A stretch of 64,000 bases of DNA from JBBSUQ01 sp964389755 (lineage in GTDB: Bacteria; Bacteroidota; Bacteroidia; Flavobacteriales_D; Crocinitomicaceae), in the NCBI GenBank assembly GCA_964389755.1, contig CAYMEW010000013.1, positions 1-64,000 on the forward strand. The letters run 5' to 3'. This document shows, in pieces, positions 35,656 to 45,670 of this stretch. The translations under genes and the position numbers were made by a program. The notes under the pieces were generated by a model. That model had not been told where the DNA came from and did no database searches. It worked only from the letters and a program-made list of their open reading frames with translations. Position 1 is the stretch's first letter. Every line of letters begins with the position of its first letter.

Positions 35656-37371
35656 ATGAAAATAACACGACCCACACGTACATTCCTCCCCGAAAAACTC
35701 ATCATTGAGAAGTGGGAAGATATCGAGCGCTATTGCGAAGATCTGCTGACGCGAAATATCGACGAAAAAGCGGCCTACGAAAAGTGGCTTGCCGATAAAA
35801 GCGAACTTGACGCTGTACTCGAAGAAGATGCAGCCTGGCGCTATATCCGGATGACCATCAATACCAAAGATCAGTCGCTCACGGAACACTATACTTTTTT
35901 TGTGACCCAGATACAGCCGAAACTTGCGCCTTACGAGGACAAACTCAATAAAAAACTGGTCGAATCGCCGTGGTTCGCCGAACTGGATCGCGACGAAGCT
36001 TATCACATTTATTTCCGGTCGGTTAAGACCGCACTCAAACTGTATCGAGAAGAGAACGTGGCAATCGAATCCGAGATCGGCGAACTGAGTCAGAAATTCG
36101 GTGCCATTACAGGCGCGCAGAGTATTGAACACGACGGCAAGCAGATCACGATGCAAAAAGCATCTACCTTTCTGCGTGAAACCGACGAGTCCCTGCGCAA
36201 AGAAGTATTTGAGAAAATGGCAGAACGACGAACGCAGGACGTGGAAGCACTCGACAAACTCTATAGTGACCTGATCGCCAAACGCACGCAAATTGCCAAA
36301 AATGCCGGGTACGAAAACTTCCGGGATTATAAATTCGATGCACTCGGCCGCTTCGATTATACCAAAGAAGATTGTTTTGACTTCCACCGTGCTGTCAAAA
36401 AAGAGATCGTGCCGCTCGTACGCACGATTCAGCAGGAACGCCTGAAAAAATTCGGTAAGGAAAAGTTTAAACCCTGGGACGGCGAAGTGGACCCGGAAGG
36501 CAAAAAGCCCTTGCAGCCCTTTGATACAGCGCGTGAACTCATCGACGGAACCGTACACATTTTCAAAAAGCTCGATCCGTATTTTGCCGATTGCCTGCAA
36601 ACGATGGATGAAATGGAGCACCTCGACCTCGAATCGAAAGACGGTAAAGCTCCCGGTGGTTACAACTACCCGCTTTACGAGATCGGCGTGCCTTTCATTT
36701 TTATGAATGCCGTGGGTGCGCAGCGCGACCTGACAACGATGGTACACGAGGGCGGACACGCGATCCACAGCTTTCTGAGTCGCGACCTGGCAATCACGTC
36801 CTTTAAAAGCCTTCCGTCTGAAGTGGCCGAACTGGCTTCGATGTCCATGGAATTACTGACGATGGACTACTGGGACGAATTTTACGACGATGCCGACAAC
36901 CTGCAACGTGCCAAACGCGAACAACTCGAAAGCATTCTGAAGATACTTCCGTGGATCGCACAAATCGACGAATTCCAGCACTGGGTCTACGAAAATTACG
37001 ATCACAGTCCCGAAGAGCGCTATGCACAATGGGAAAAACTGAACCGGGAATATGGTTCGGGACTCACGGACTGGAGCGGCTATGAAGACGTACGCAAAAC
37101 CTCCTGGCAGCGCCAGATGCACCTCTTCGAAGTTCCGTTTTACTACATTGAATACGGAATCGCACAACTCGGTGCACTGGGAGTGTGGAAGAATAGTAAA
37201 GACGATCAGCACAAAGCGATTGAAGCATACAAAAATGCACTCAAACTGGGGTATACGCGCAGTATCCCCGAAATCTACAACACGGCAGGCGTCGATTTTA
37301 AATTCGATTCGGCACACCTGAAGACGCTCGCCACTTTTGTGGGTGAAGAACTTGAACAACTCCACCGCTAA
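35656..37371 (+). CDS. M3 family oligoendopeptidase (PepF-like)
   Basis: 571 residues from the ATG giving MKITRPTRTF; the frame is open far upstream through the DUF5606 gene, but that part is in another frame of it. The zinc motif HEGGHAIHSF (HExxH-like as H-E-G-G-H) with a downstream Glu in SEVAELASMSMELL identifies family M3. The protein cleaves short peptides in the cytosol. It starts 73 bases after the DUF5606 gene. Confidence 0.94.
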   Translation: MKITRPTRTFLPEKLIIEKWEDIERYCEDLLTRNIDEKAAYEKWLADKSELDAVLEEDAAWRYIRMTINTKDQSLTEHYTFFVTQIQPKLAPYEDKLNKKLVESPWFAELDRDEAYHIYFRSVKTALKLYREENVAIESEIGELSQKFGAITGAQSIEHDGKQITMQKASTFLRETDESLRKEVFEKMAERRTQDVEALDKLYSDLIAKRTQIAKNAGYENFRDYKFDALGRFDYTKEDCFDFHRAVKKEIVPLVRTIQQERLKKFGKEKFKPWDGEVDPEGKKPLQPFDTARELIDGTVHIFKKLDPYFADCLQTMDEMEHLDLESKDGKAPGGYNYPLYEIGVPFIFMNAVGAQRDLTTMVHEGGHAIHSFLSRDLAITSFKSLPSEVAELASMSMELLTMDYWDEFYDDADNLQRAKREQLESILKILPWIAQIDEFQHWVYENYDHSPEERYAQWEKLNREYGSGLTDWSGYEDVRKTSWQRQMHLFEVPFYYIEYGIAQLGALGVWKNSKDDQHKAIEAYKNALKLGYTRSIPEIYNTAGVDFKFDSAHLKTLATFVGEELEQLHR

Positions 37372-37397
37372 ACTGTTAAGCAAAAAAACAATATACC

Positions 37398-37898
37398 ATG
37401 GCAGATATCAAACTAAAAGGCAATTCCATTAAAACAAGCGGCAACCTCCCGAAGGTCGGGGAAACGGCCAAAGATTTCACACTGACGAAGACGGATCTTT
37501 CTCAGGCAAGTCTGTCCGATTTCAAAGGATCGAAAGTCGTTCTGAACATTTTTCCGAGCATTGACACAGGCGTGTGCGCCGCTTCCGTTCGCAAATTCAA
37601 TGAAGAGGCTTCCGGACTGGACAATACGAAAGTGCTTTGCATTTCACGGGATCTGCCCTTCGCGCATGCGCGTTTTTGTGCAGCCGAGGGACTTGAGAAC
37701 GTGATTCCCCTATCCGATTTCGCAACAGGATCTTTCGGGCAAGATTACGGCCTCGAAATAGAGAACGGACCCATGGCGCACCTGCACTCCCGTGCAGTCA
37801 TCGTTTTGGATGAGAACGGAAAGGTCATTTACACCGAGCAGGTGCCTGAAATTACGGAAGAACCGGATTACAAAGCAGCACTCGAGTCACTGAATTAA
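37398..37898 (+). CDS. tpx: Thiol peroxidase, atypical 2-Cys peroxiredoxin
   Basis: 166 residues, standard Tpx length. The peroxidatic Cys60 is in SIDTGVCAASVRKFNEEA and the resolving Cys94 in FAHARFCAAEGL. It reduces hydroperoxides using thioredoxin, so trxB in the same window supplies its electron chain. It starts 26 bases after the M3 peptidase gene and ends with a strong terminator. Confidence 0.96.
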   Translation: MADIKLKGNSIKTSGNLPKVGETAKDFTLTKTDLSQASLSDFKGSKVVLNIFPSIDTGVCAASVRKFNEEASGLDNTKVLCISRDLPFAHARFCAAEGLENVIPLSDFATGSFGQDYGLEIENGPMAHLHSRAVIVLDENGKVIYTEQVPEITEEPDYKAALESLN

Positions 37899-37920
37899 GA
37901 AATACGGGTAACACCGGGAG

Positions 37921-37951
37921 AACCGTCGGTCATCTGGCCGGCGGTTTTTTT
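37921..37951 (+). terminator. Intrinsic terminator after tpx
   Basis: Stem AACCGTCGG / CCGGCGGTT with an 8-base loop and seven T. The same stem sequence recurs after the DUF4142 gene at 61326. Confidence 0.88.
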
Positions 37952-38336
37952 ATGCTCCTGCCGAAAGTCTTTCGACCAGAAAATGGTCTGCTTCGGTAAA
38001 CTCAAATTGTGGCAGATCAACTGCCCTCACCCATTCGAAGCGATCGTGATCCGAAAGAACGAAGTCTGCTTTGTGAAACGTGCATTCCAGTGCAATCAAA
38101 CGGATTGCGAAGTCGGGATAATGATGCACCTGCTCGCCGAAAAGCACTCCCGTTTCAACAGACATTCCGAATTCTTCCAGTAGTTCGCGTTTCAGACAGG
38201 ATTCCGGGGATTCCCCCGCTTCAAGTTTTCCACCGGGAAACTCCCATTTACCCGCAAAGGATTTTCCGGGACGTCGTCGTGCGATGAACAGTTCGCCCCG
38301 CTCGTTTCTAATAATCCCGCAGATGACAGTCAACAT
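37950..38336 (-). CDS. NUDIX hydrolase (MutT-like)
   Basis: 128 residues from the ATG (a TTG directly after the upstream stop would add nine residues). The NUDIX box is complete: G in WEFPGGKLEAGES, then CLKRELLEEFGM. The start MLTVICGIIRNERGELFIARR and the short length match MutT-type 8-oxo-dGTP pyrophosphatases. The substrate is inferred from family. It follows the SHOCT gene directly, in one transcript. Confidence 0.9.
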   Translation of the reverse strand: MLTVICGIIRNERGELFIARRRPGKSFAGKWEFPGGKLEAGESPESCLKRELLEEFGMSVETGVLFGEQVHHYPDFAIRLIALECTFHKADFVLSDHDRFEWVRAVDLPQFEFTEADHFLVERLSAGA

Positions 38337-38363
38337 GCGTTTCTCCTGTTCTTTAAGTTTCAA

Positions 38364-38645
38364 TTAGCCCAGCACGCGGCGCTTTTCACGTTCAAATTCT
38401 TCTTCCGAGAGCACACCCGACTTCCTCAGCTCGTTGAGTCGCTCCAGCCGATCGTAGCGTTCACCTTCCGGAACCTTTCGATGCTGTGCCTGTGCTTCGC
38501 GTAACTGCTGATCGAGTAACTCTGCGCGTGACTTGTGACGGGCATTCCGGGTGAGCAGTACAATCGGTAAGACCACCAGGCATCCGATGAAAAGCAAAAC
38601 AAGTAACTGCCAAGGGCCGAAAACTCCAAGTAGAAAGAGGTTCAT
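38364..38645 (-). CDS. Small membrane protein with SHOCT domain
   Basis: 93 residues. One membrane helix near the N-terminus (GPWQLLVLLFIGCLVVLPIVLL), a charged linker and a C-terminal SHOCT motif (RLERLNELRKSGVLSEEEFEREKRRVLG pattern). SHOCT domains are short oligomerisation tails. Role unknown. It is upstream of the NUDIX gene in the same transcript. Confidence 0.85.
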   Translation of the reverse strand: MNLFLLGVFGPWQLLVLLFIGCLVVLPIVLLTRNARHKSRAELLDQQLREAQAQHRKVPEGERYDRLERLNELRKSGVLSEEEFEREKRRVLG

Positions 38646-38684
38646 AGTAACTGATTTATGTGTTTATAAGTTGTGAAAATAAAA

Positions 38685-38714
38685 AAATCCGTTCGCCTGA
38701 TCGCAAACGGATTT
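38685..38714 (-). terminator. Terminator of the T9SS surface protein gene
   Basis: On the minus strand AAATCCGTT pairs with AACGGATTT, then seven T. It lies just downstream of the stop at 38733. Confidence 0.8.
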
Positions 38715-38732
38715 AATTCTATTCAAAAAACC

Positions 38733-40568
38733 TTAGTTTTTGACCAGTTTCTCGATTGCGCTTCCTCCCGAATTTGTGAGTCGCAGGTAGTAAATTCCAT
38801 TGGAATAATCACTGATATCCAGTGTTTCAACCAACTCTCCCGAAACCGTGACTTCTTTCGAAAATAAAACCTTCCCGGTAGCGCTTATCAGTTCCAGCAG
38901 GACATGCTCGTAAGTATTGGAAATACTGATGTTCACCAAAGCATCTGCCGGGTTCGGATAAAGCGCGAAACCTGTTTCGAACAACTGTTCCTGGATTCCC
39001 AGGCATTCCGAAACCGCGATCGTATCTATAGCTATTGCAGAACATCCGTTCACATCAGTATACATGTACTCGATTGTAAAGGTCCCCGAACCACTTAAAG
39101 CCGGATCGAACATATTTCCGCTAATAGCTGTCGATCCGAAATAAGTGCCTCCTGCCGGTGTTCCATTCATAATCAGCGCTATATTGTATTCGCAGATCAT
39201 GTCAGGCAGATTCATAGTGACAGACGGATCCGGATGGAGCATAATTTCCACCGTGTCCGAGTTCGAACAGCCTGTCGTATTACTGGTAACCGTTACGCTA
39301 TATGTTCCGGAAGTCATTACGGACAGTGTATCGGCCGTTCCCGGCACGTTCCAGGTATAACCATAGTCCGGATCGGACATTGTAGTGAGTACGTATGCAT
39401 CAGCACATTCGCTGACATCGGCCCCGAGATCGGCAACCGGCGCCGGATTCACGGTAACAGTTGCAGTTTGGCTATACGCACAGCCATACGGATCTGTATA
39501 ATCGTAAGTCAGCATTTGTGAACCGGAAGACGGATCAAACTGACCGGCCGTTACACCGGTCCCGGAATACGTACCACCGGCCGGTGATGCTGCCAGTGTG
39601 ATCAAACCGTCATTGGAACAGCCTGAAAAATCGCTGAAGGCGATCGGATTCGCTGCACAGTCTACCTGTATGGAATAATTTCCAGAACCCGAGCATCCGC
39701 TGGCATCCGAAACGGTCACGGAGAATGTGAAATTTCCAGTTGCCGTCGGTGTTCCGCTGATCGTGCCATTAGCAGCGAGCGTAACTCCCGGAGGCAGCGC
39801 TCCGGAGGTCACGGCAAAGGCCGGTGTTCCCAAAGCTCCGCTTTGCGTAAGTCCGTACGTATAGGCTATTCCTGCATTCCCGCCCGTTAAGGCACCGTCG
39901 GCAGTCAAGGCAAATGTGGGACATACATACGGTGTGTAGATCACGTTATCGATCCCGATATAATCCGAGTTCGAACCGGAAGACCCGGCGCTCGTTACGA
40001 AGTAACGGAAAGCAAAACGTCCGCTCACAGGCGCTGAAAGTCCGGAAACTGTAACAGTATATTGCGTCCAGGTGGCCGGATAACCACCTACAACCAGGGT
40101 CGGATTCACTTCGGTAAGTACCGTTGTAAAATCGCCGACATCGGTTGCTGTGCTCCCGACATTTGAACTTGCACCGTTCGTACTCAGTCTCAGTTGCAGG
40201 CGATCCGGATAATTATCTCCTGTACTGCGTGTATAAAAGGAGATTACGTCACCGTTTTTAATGGTTGCTACCGGTGTTAGTAACCAGTTACTGATCGTAC
40301 CGGCACTACCTGTATTGTTAAAGTTTGCACCAATATAAGCGGCGGCGGCACCATTGTATGCATCGAACGGCCCTCCTCCCGCCACGCTCGTCCCCTGAAA
40401 CCAGGAGGTCACACCGAGCGGGGAACTGTTGTTTTGCATAAACCAGCCATTTCCGCTGAGCGTGGTTATATCATCGAAATTTTGTGTGAATCCCTGTGCC
40501 TGCGCGTGGAAGACACCCGCAGTGAGCGCCCCGGAAACGAGGGCTGCGGATAACAATTTACTTTTCAT
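38733..40568 (-). CDS. T9SS surface protein, choice-of-anchor J plus Ig-like domains
   Basis: 611 residues. Signal peptide ending HAQAQG. Residues about 25-210 form a choice-of-anchor J/cleaved-adhesin-type jelly roll (GWFMQNNSSPLG, DYIGIDNVIYTPYVC). A putative Ig (He_PIG) domain follows (LPPGVTLAANGTISGTPTATGNFTFSVTVSDASG), then Gly/Thr-rich Ig-like repeats with GGTYSGTGVTAG. A type A T9SS sorting domain is at the C-terminus (YPNPADALVNISI, GIYYLRLTNSGG). Likely surface-exposed adhesin. It shares a transcript with the small exported protein upstream (11-base gap). Confidence 0.92.
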   Translation of the reverse strand: MKSKLLSAALVSGALTAGVFHAQAQGFTQNFDDITTLSGNGWFMQNNSSPLGVTSWFQGTSVAGGGPFDAYNGAAAAYIGANFNNTGSAGTISNWLLTPVATIKNGDVISFYTRSTGDNYPDRLQLRLSTNGASSNVGSTATDVGDFTTVLTEVNPTLVVGGYPATWTQYTVTVSGLSAPVSGRFAFRYFVTSAGSSGSNSDYIGIDNVIYTPYVCPTFALTADGALTGGNAGIAYTYGLTQSGALGTPAFAVTSGALPPGVTLAANGTISGTPTATGNFTFSVTVSDASGCSGSGNYSIQVDCAANPIAFSDFSGCSNDGLITLAASPAGGTYSGTGVTAGQFDPSSGSQMLTYDYTDPYGCAYSQTATVTVNPAPVADLGADVSECADAYVLTTMSDPDYGYTWNVPGTADTLSVMTSGTYSVTVTSNTTGCSNSDTVEIMLHPDPSVTMNLPDMICEYNIALIMNGTPAGGTYFGSTAISGNMFDPALSGSGTFTIEYMYTDVNGCSAIAIDTIAVSECLGIQEQLFETGFALYPNPADALVNISISNTYEHVLLELISATGKVLFSKEVTVSGELVETLDISDYSNGIYYLRLTNSGGSAIEKLVKN

Positions 40569-40579
40569 AATTCGTGGTT

Positions 40580-40921
40580 TTAGTTTAATTGTGTAAGTAC
40601 CTGTTCAACCCGCGAAATCTCAAGACGGAGTTTTTCAGTCATAATCGCATCTTCGCGGAATACTTCCAGTTGCCCGGACAAGGAAAGCAGGTAATTTTCA
40701 TACACCTCGCGCAAGCCGGCAATTGCCGTATCATACGATCCGCGCGATGATTTTACTGCGGTGGCCCATTGATTTTCGGCACGTTCGATTTCGGATACAT
40801 CCGTTTTAAGAACAGCAAGTTTTGCAAGTTCAGCATTCGGCGTAAAGGATTCTCTTTGCTGCGCCGCGGCCACAAAGGTCAGTGTCCAGAATAAGGACAC
40901 CAGTAGTAGACTTCGTTTCAT
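40580..40921 (-). CDS. Small exported helical protein
   Basis: 113 residues from the ATG giving MKRSLLLVSLFWTLTFVAAA, a signal peptide; a longer start at 40951 is less likely. The mature part is one or two amphipathic helices with many Glu, Lys and Arg (EIERAENQWATAVKSS, LRLEISRVEQVLTQL). No known family. It sits 11 bases upstream of the T9SS surface protein gene and is probably co-expressed with it. Confidence 0.75.
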   Translation of the reverse strand: MKRSLLLVSLFWTLTFVAAAQQRESFTPNAELAKLAVLKTDVSEIERAENQWATAVKSSRGSYDTAIAGLREVYENYLLSLSGQLEVFREDAIMTEKLRLEISRVEQVLTQLN

Positions 40922-41091
40922 AAGAATGTAGTTTTTAAGTGGCATAAACATAGTTTAATTTTCGATTCAAAAGTCAGTACTTCATTCAAATACAGGAAGC
41001 TAACACGCTTAAATGGTGATTTATTGAACCAACTCATGGCCGCATTGAACGAAATGCGCTTTCAAATTAGCACGTTCCGACCCGGAAGACC

Positions 41092-41099
41092 TATTTTTG
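41092..41099 (+). promoter_or_regulatory. Candidate -7 box for the HD gene
   Basis: TATTTTTG lies 5 bases before the ATG. If transcription starts 5-7 bases after the box, the mRNA is leaderless. Confidence 0.4.
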
Positions 41100-41104
41100 T
41101 TATT

Positions 41105-41764
41105 ATGGAAGAGCAAAAAACGATCGAAGCACTTACGGAACATATCAAAACGCATTTTACAGGGGAAAGTACCGGGCATGACTGGCATCACATTGCGCGT
41201 GTCCGAAACATGGCGCTACATTTACAAAAAGCAGAAGGTGGCGATCGCTTTGTGATTCATGCAGCGGCACTCTTACACGATATTTCCGATCATAAATTCA
41301 ACGGTGGCGATGAACATGCAGGAGGCAGAATATCGCTGGAACTCTTACGGGAACTCGGTGTTTTCGAAGAACAGGCCCTGAAAATCGTAGCGATCGTGGA
41401 TAGCGTGTCTTACAAAGGCGCGGGCGTTGCAACAGTTCCGGACAGTATCGAAGGAAAGATCGTGCAGGATGCGGACCGACTGGACGCCCTCGGTGCGATC
41501 GGTATTGCGCGGGCCTTTGCTTACGGAGGAAATCGCGGGCGGGCCATTTACGAACCTGAAATCGCTCCGGAACTGCATGACAGCTTCGCGGATTATAAAC
41601 GTTCGCAAAGTCATACAGTGAATCACTTCCATGAAAAACTACTTTTACTGAAAGACCGCATGCACACCAAAAGTGCGCGAAAACTGGCGTTAAAGCGTCA
41701 CCTTATCCTGGTAGACTACCTGGAGCAGTTCCTGGAAGAATGGTATTTTACTGAAAATGAATAA
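41105..41764 (+). CDS. HD-domain phosphohydrolase
   Basis: 219 residues from ATG 41105; the frame is open 27 codons upstream but the promoter lies there. HD motifs: H in GHDWHHIARVRNMA, HD in AALLHDISDHKF, and downstream D in VQDADRLDALGAIGIARAF. This resembles YedJ/YpgQ-type nucleotide pyrophosphohydrolases and metal-dependent phosphohydrolases. Substrate unknown. Confidence 0.9.
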   Translation: MEEQKTIEALTEHIKTHFTGESTGHDWHHIARVRNMALHLQKAEGGDRFVIHAAALLHDISDHKFNGGDEHAGGRISLELLRELGVFEEQALKIVAIVDSVSYKGAGVATVPDSIEGKIVQDADRLDALGAIGIARAFAYGGNRGRAIYEPEIAPELHDSFADYKRSQSHTVNHFHEKLLLLKDRMHTKSARKLALKRHLILVDYLEQFLEEWYFTENE

Positions 41765-41868
41765 TTAACAATCACTGTTATTTTTTCAACAAAAAGACCG
41801 ATTTATTGCAAAAAAATTGTTTAGGACTATTAAACTTCGTAAGTTTAAGAACTTAATTGATTTTTATT

Positions 41869-44800
41869 ATGAAGAAAACAGTTACTTCTATCTTTTTGCT
41901 ATTGGCATTAGGTGCAAGATCGCAAGTACTCCTGGATGAGGACTTTTCGACGGCCACCGGCACCACGCCACCAACTGGATGGACAAACAATGACATCGCC
42001 GCAGCAGGCGATTCCTGGGTATTTAACAATCCCGGAGGACAAACGCTCAACAGCCCGATCACCGATCCGGCAGCTATTTTTGACAGCGACAATACGAGCG
42101 ATAATTCAGCGGCGGAAGACTGCGCGCTGGAATCCCCCACATTCGACGTATCTGGATTCAGTGCGGTTTACCTCGAATTCGATCAGTATTTCTACCAGAG
42201 TTTTGCAGATGCAACTATTTCGGTAGAGGTTTATGACGGTACAAGCTGGAACCAGGTGTATTCATCTACCACGAATACACCCGACCCGGACCATCAGCAG
42301 ATCAATATTACAACAGCTGCGAACGGTTCTGCAAACGCGCAGGTGCGTTTTCACTGGACCGGTACCTGGGATTATTACTGGATCGTGGACAACGTTACCG
42401 TAACGGGAGCAAACTGTGCAGCACCAAGTGCGCTGACTTCCTCCAACGTTACCGGTTCTTCCGTGGATCTTTCCTGGACGCCCGGAGGATCGGAAACCGA
42501 ATGGACGATCGAGTACGGGCCGGCCGGATTTACGCCGGGATCCGGAACAACGGTCGACGTGACGAGCAGTACGTATACAGTAAGTCCGCTCAATTCCAAT
42601 ACTTCGTATGATTTCTATGTACAGGCAAACTGCAGTGCATCAGATTCTTCCATCCAGGCAGGTCCGTATAATGTAATAACGGCCTGTGTACCAACGCCTG
42701 TTTCGGCATTTCCCTGGACAGAAGATATGGAAAATGCGGTTTCTCCCGCCCTACCCTGCGGTTGGACTGCCGAGGATGTGAATGGCGACGGGATCGAATG
42801 GATCACGTATGATTACGCACCGAACTCCGGTACGAACGCCCTTTACATGGAGTACAACTCCTCCGAAGCTATGAACGACTGGGTTTACACTCCGGAACTG
42901 CAATTGCTTGCAAGCGATTCATACGCCTTTACATTCTCTTACATCGGATCCGGAACTACATTCCCGGAAAAAATGGAAGTATACATCGGTTCCACGGCTT
43001 CTGCTACCGGCATGACCACGCAGTTGATCGATCTTCCGAACATTACGAATGATTCATATAACACGGAAACGATCTACTTCACCATTCCGACAGACGGATC
43101 CTATTACATCGGTTTCCATGGATACAGTGATGCCAATGAATTCTTTATTTCCGTAGACGACGTAATGCTTGATTACGCGCCGGCCTGTGTGGACGTTTCG
43201 AATATTATGCTGAACAGTGCTTTCGCAACTGAAGCTACTATTTCGTGGACTCCCGGATTTAATGAAACAGCCTGGAATATCGAATACGGCCCGACCGGCT
43301 TCACTCCCGGAACAGGAATCACCGGTACAGCGAGCGGAACTCCGACCTTTCAGATGTCACCGCTTACTCCGCTTACCGGGTACGACGTTTACGTACAGTC
43401 TGACTGTGGCGGTGGCGACCAGGGAAGCTGGGTAGGACCGTTCAATTTCACGACCACCGACTGTACGCCGGTAGCCGTTACAAGCTATCCGTGGTTAGAG
43501 AACTTTGATGCGGAGACAATCCCGGAAATTCCGTGCGGATGGGTTGTTGCCAACCTGAATAATGATCCCTATACCTGGGTTACGGATGACACTGATCCCT
43601 CCACTTCCCCCAACTCACTTTACATTCGGTGGAACGGTAGCCAGGCAATGAACGACTGGATCTATACACCGGAACTCGTACTCGAAAGCGACAGTACCTA
43701 TGAATTAACCTTCAATTACAACACCGGTGGAGGATATGACGAGGACCTGCAGGTGTATATCGGGACCATGCAAAATGACGGTTCCATGAACACGCAACTC
43801 GTGGACCTGACCGGAATTACCAATGATACGTACATGACTTCCACAACGACGTTTACGGTACCATCAAACGGTTCTTACTATATCGGTTTCCATGGATTCA
43901 GTATTGCCAACCAGTATTACATGGTGATAGACGATATCGGCGTGGATTATGCACCGAGCTGTCCGGATGTATCAGCCATTACGCTTGATGACATTACAAA
44001 TATGACCGCGGACTTCTCGTGGACGGCTGGCGCCACGGAAACAGCCTGGAACATTGAATACGGTCCTACCGGGTTTACACCGGGATCAGGAACGGCAGAC
44101 AATGCCAGTGGAACACCGGATTACCAAGCCAGCGGACTGACACCGGAAACGACCTACGACATTTATGTACAGGCTGACTGTGGTTCTGAATCCTCCGAAT
44201 GGGTCGGACCGTTTACATTTACGACATTGTGTACACCTCAGGTAATCTCCGCGTTCCCGTGGATGGAAGATTTCGAAGGCGTTACGATGCCGGATCTGCC
44301 TTGCGGATGGACCATCGACGATGTGAATGGCGACGACATCACCTGGGTGACGGATGACTACCTGCCGAATTCAGGAATCAATGCGCTTTACATGAAGTGG
44401 AATGCGAATGAGGACATGAATGACTGGGTTTACACGCCGGAAATTCAAATGCTTGCGAGTGGAAACTACATTCTGAAATTCAGCTACGTTGGTTCCGGAA
44501 CTACCTTCCCGGAGAACCTGGAAGTGTTCATTGGTACGGATGCATCCGTTTCAGGAATGACTACGCAAATGATCGATTTGCCGAACCTGACGAACGATAC
44601 GTATAACAACGAGGAAATCATGTTTACAGTACCGGCTGACGGTTCTTATTACATTGGTTTCCATGGATACAGCGATGCCGATCAGTTCTTTATATCGGTA
44701 GACGACGTGGGTATCTGCGAAGTGCAATCCGGGGACATGGAAAGCAACGCCATTGCGGTTAATGCATTCCCGTATACCAATACCGGAAATACAGGAGACT

Positions 44801-45600
44801 GTTTTACAGACCAGGGTGGCGAAGCATCTGCAGATGTTTACTACATGCTGACAACCGGCGAATGCGCCGATTCCATTGACGTGGACCTTTGTAATTCCAC
44901 ATTCGACTCGTACGTACGCATTCTCGATGCAAGCGGTACCGAGCTCGCCTCAAACGGAGACGGATGCGGAACAAACGGGCAGATCACCGGTTTTGCAGTT
45001 AGCCCGATGACCAGCTATTACGTGGTTGTGGAAGGCGACGGAACAGCCACCGGAGATTATGAACTGAACATTGAAGAGTACAGTTCGGTGGCAGACGCTT
45101 CTTTCACACTGGCAGAAGATTCACTCTGCACGGACGGAATGAGTGTTACACCGGTGATCGACGGCGAAACGGGAGGAACCTTCTCCTCTACTGCCGGACT
45201 GAGTGTAGATGCAACTACCGGAGAGATTGACCCGACAAACAGCACACCTGGTTCTTATTACCTCGTGTACAGCGTGGGAACGGCACCGTGTGACAATACG
45301 GATTCAGTGGAAGTACTTATCGTGGACTGTTCAACCGGATCCGTGAGTGAGAACTTCTTCAGTAACATTGAACTCTACCCGAACCCGACAAATGGTTTAC
45401 TGAACTTATCGCTTCCTTCTACAGCGGCGATCAGCTTTACGGTACTCGACTTTACAGGGAAAGAAGTTTCTTTCGAAAGTCAGCAGACCGGTGCCATGAA
45501 CTGGCAACTGGACCTGTCCGGACTGGCGGAAGGTGTTTACTTCGTGAAGTTTGATGTAAACGGCACACAGGCTATGAAGAAGATCGTTCTCAAACGATAA
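41869..45600 (+). CDS. Large T9SS surface protein with adhesin-J/fibronectin III repeats
   Basis: 1243 residues from ATG 41869. Signal peptide MKKTVTSIFLLLALGARSQ. The first jelly roll (residues about 25-185) ends in VDNVTVTG and is followed by FN3 domains carrying SWTPGGSETEWTIEYGP. Three tandem modules of roughly 255 residues follow, each opening with C-x3-FPW-like sequence, containing GWT..D.NGD and DGSYYIGFHGYSDA, and in the first two closing with an FN3 domain. Near residue 960 a pre-peptidase C-like domain begins (CADSIDVDLCNSTFDSYVRI). The T9SS CTD is at the end (LYPNPTNGLLNLSL, GVYFVKFDVNG). A likely adhesin. Confidence 0.93.
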   Translation: MKKTVTSIFLLLALGARSQVLLDEDFSTATGTTPPTGWTNNDIAAAGDSWVFNNPGGQTLNSPITDPAAIFDSDNTSDNSAAEDCALESPTFDVSGFSAVYLEFDQYFYQSFADATISVEVYDGTSWNQVYSSTTNTPDPDHQQINITTAANGSANAQVRFHWTGTWDYYWIVDNVTVTGANCAAPSALTSSNVTGSSVDLSWTPGGSETEWTIEYGPAGFTPGSGTTVDVTSSTYTVSPLNSNTSYDFYVQANCSASDSSIQAGPYNVITACVPTPVSAFPWTEDMENAVSPALPCGWTAEDVNGDGIEWITYDYAPNSGTNALYMEYNSSEAMNDWVYTPELQLLASDSYAFTFSYIGSGTTFPEKMEVYIGSTASATGMTTQLIDLPNITNDSYNTETIYFTIPTDGSYYIGFHGYSDANEFFISVDDVMLDYAPACVDVSNIMLNSAFATEATISWTPGFNETAWNIEYGPTGFTPGTGITGTASGTPTFQMSPLTPLTGYDVYVQSDCGGGDQGSWVGPFNFTTTDCTPVAVTSYPWLENFDAETIPEIPCGWVVANLNNDPYTWVTDDTDPSTSPNSLYIRWNGSQAMNDWIYTPELVLESDSTYELTFNYNTGGGYDEDLQVYIGTMQNDGSMNTQLVDLTGITNDTYMTSTTTFTVPSNGSYYIGFHGFSIANQYYMVIDDIGVDYAPSCPDVSAITLDDITNMTADFSWTAGATETAWNIEYGPTGFTPGSGTADNASGTPDYQASGLTPETTYDIYVQADCGSESSEWVGPFTFTTLCTPQVISAFPWMEDFEGVTMPDLPCGWTIDDVNGDDITWVTDDYLPNSGINALYMKWNANEDMNDWVYTPEIQMLASGNYILKFSYVGSGTTFPENLEVFIGTDASVSGMTTQMIDLPNLTNDTYNNEEIMFTVPADGSYYIGFHGYSDADQFFISVDDVGICEVQSGDMESNAIAVNAFPYTNTGNTGDCFTDQGGEASADVYYMLTTGECADSIDVDLCNSTFDSYVRILDASGTELASNGDGCGTNGQITGFAVSPMTSYYVVVEGDGTATGDYELNIEEYSSVADASFTLAEDSLCTDGMSVTPVIDGETGGTFSSTAGLSVDATTGEIDPTNSTPGSYYLVYSVGTAPCDNTDSVEVLIVDCSTGSVSENFFSNIELYPNPTNGLLNLSLPSTAAISFTVLDFTGKEVSFESQQTGAMNWQLDLSGLAEGVYFVKFDVNGTQAMKKIVLKR
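42685..44750 (+). repeat. Three tandem coding repeats of about 770 bases
   Basis: Modules begin at Cys codons near 42685, 43462 and 44228, spaced 777 and 766 bases. Each encodes an adhesin-J domain; the first two add FN3. The first and third are the most alike (SGTTFPEKMEVYIG versus SGTTFPENLEVFIG). The unit spacing would allow recombination between copies. Confidence 0.75.
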
Positions 45601-45620
45601 TCGGCATATCCAAAAATGAA

Positions 45621-45654
45621 AAAGGATCGTTTCTCCGGAAACGATCCTTTTTTT
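45621..45654 (+). terminator. Intrinsic terminator (bidirectional)
   Basis: A 13-bp perfect stem AAAGGATCGTTTC / GAAACGATCCTTT with loop TCCG, flanked by T on both strands. It serves the T9SS gene and possibly the convergent thioredoxin gene. Confidence 0.9.
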
Positions 45655-45670
45655 ATGATTCACAGTTCAC

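Noticed and set aside
35647..36768. Antisense frame of 373 codons within the M3 peptidase gene
   Set aside because: Its residues are a reverse-complement shadow of a conserved coding gene; no start signal or domain.
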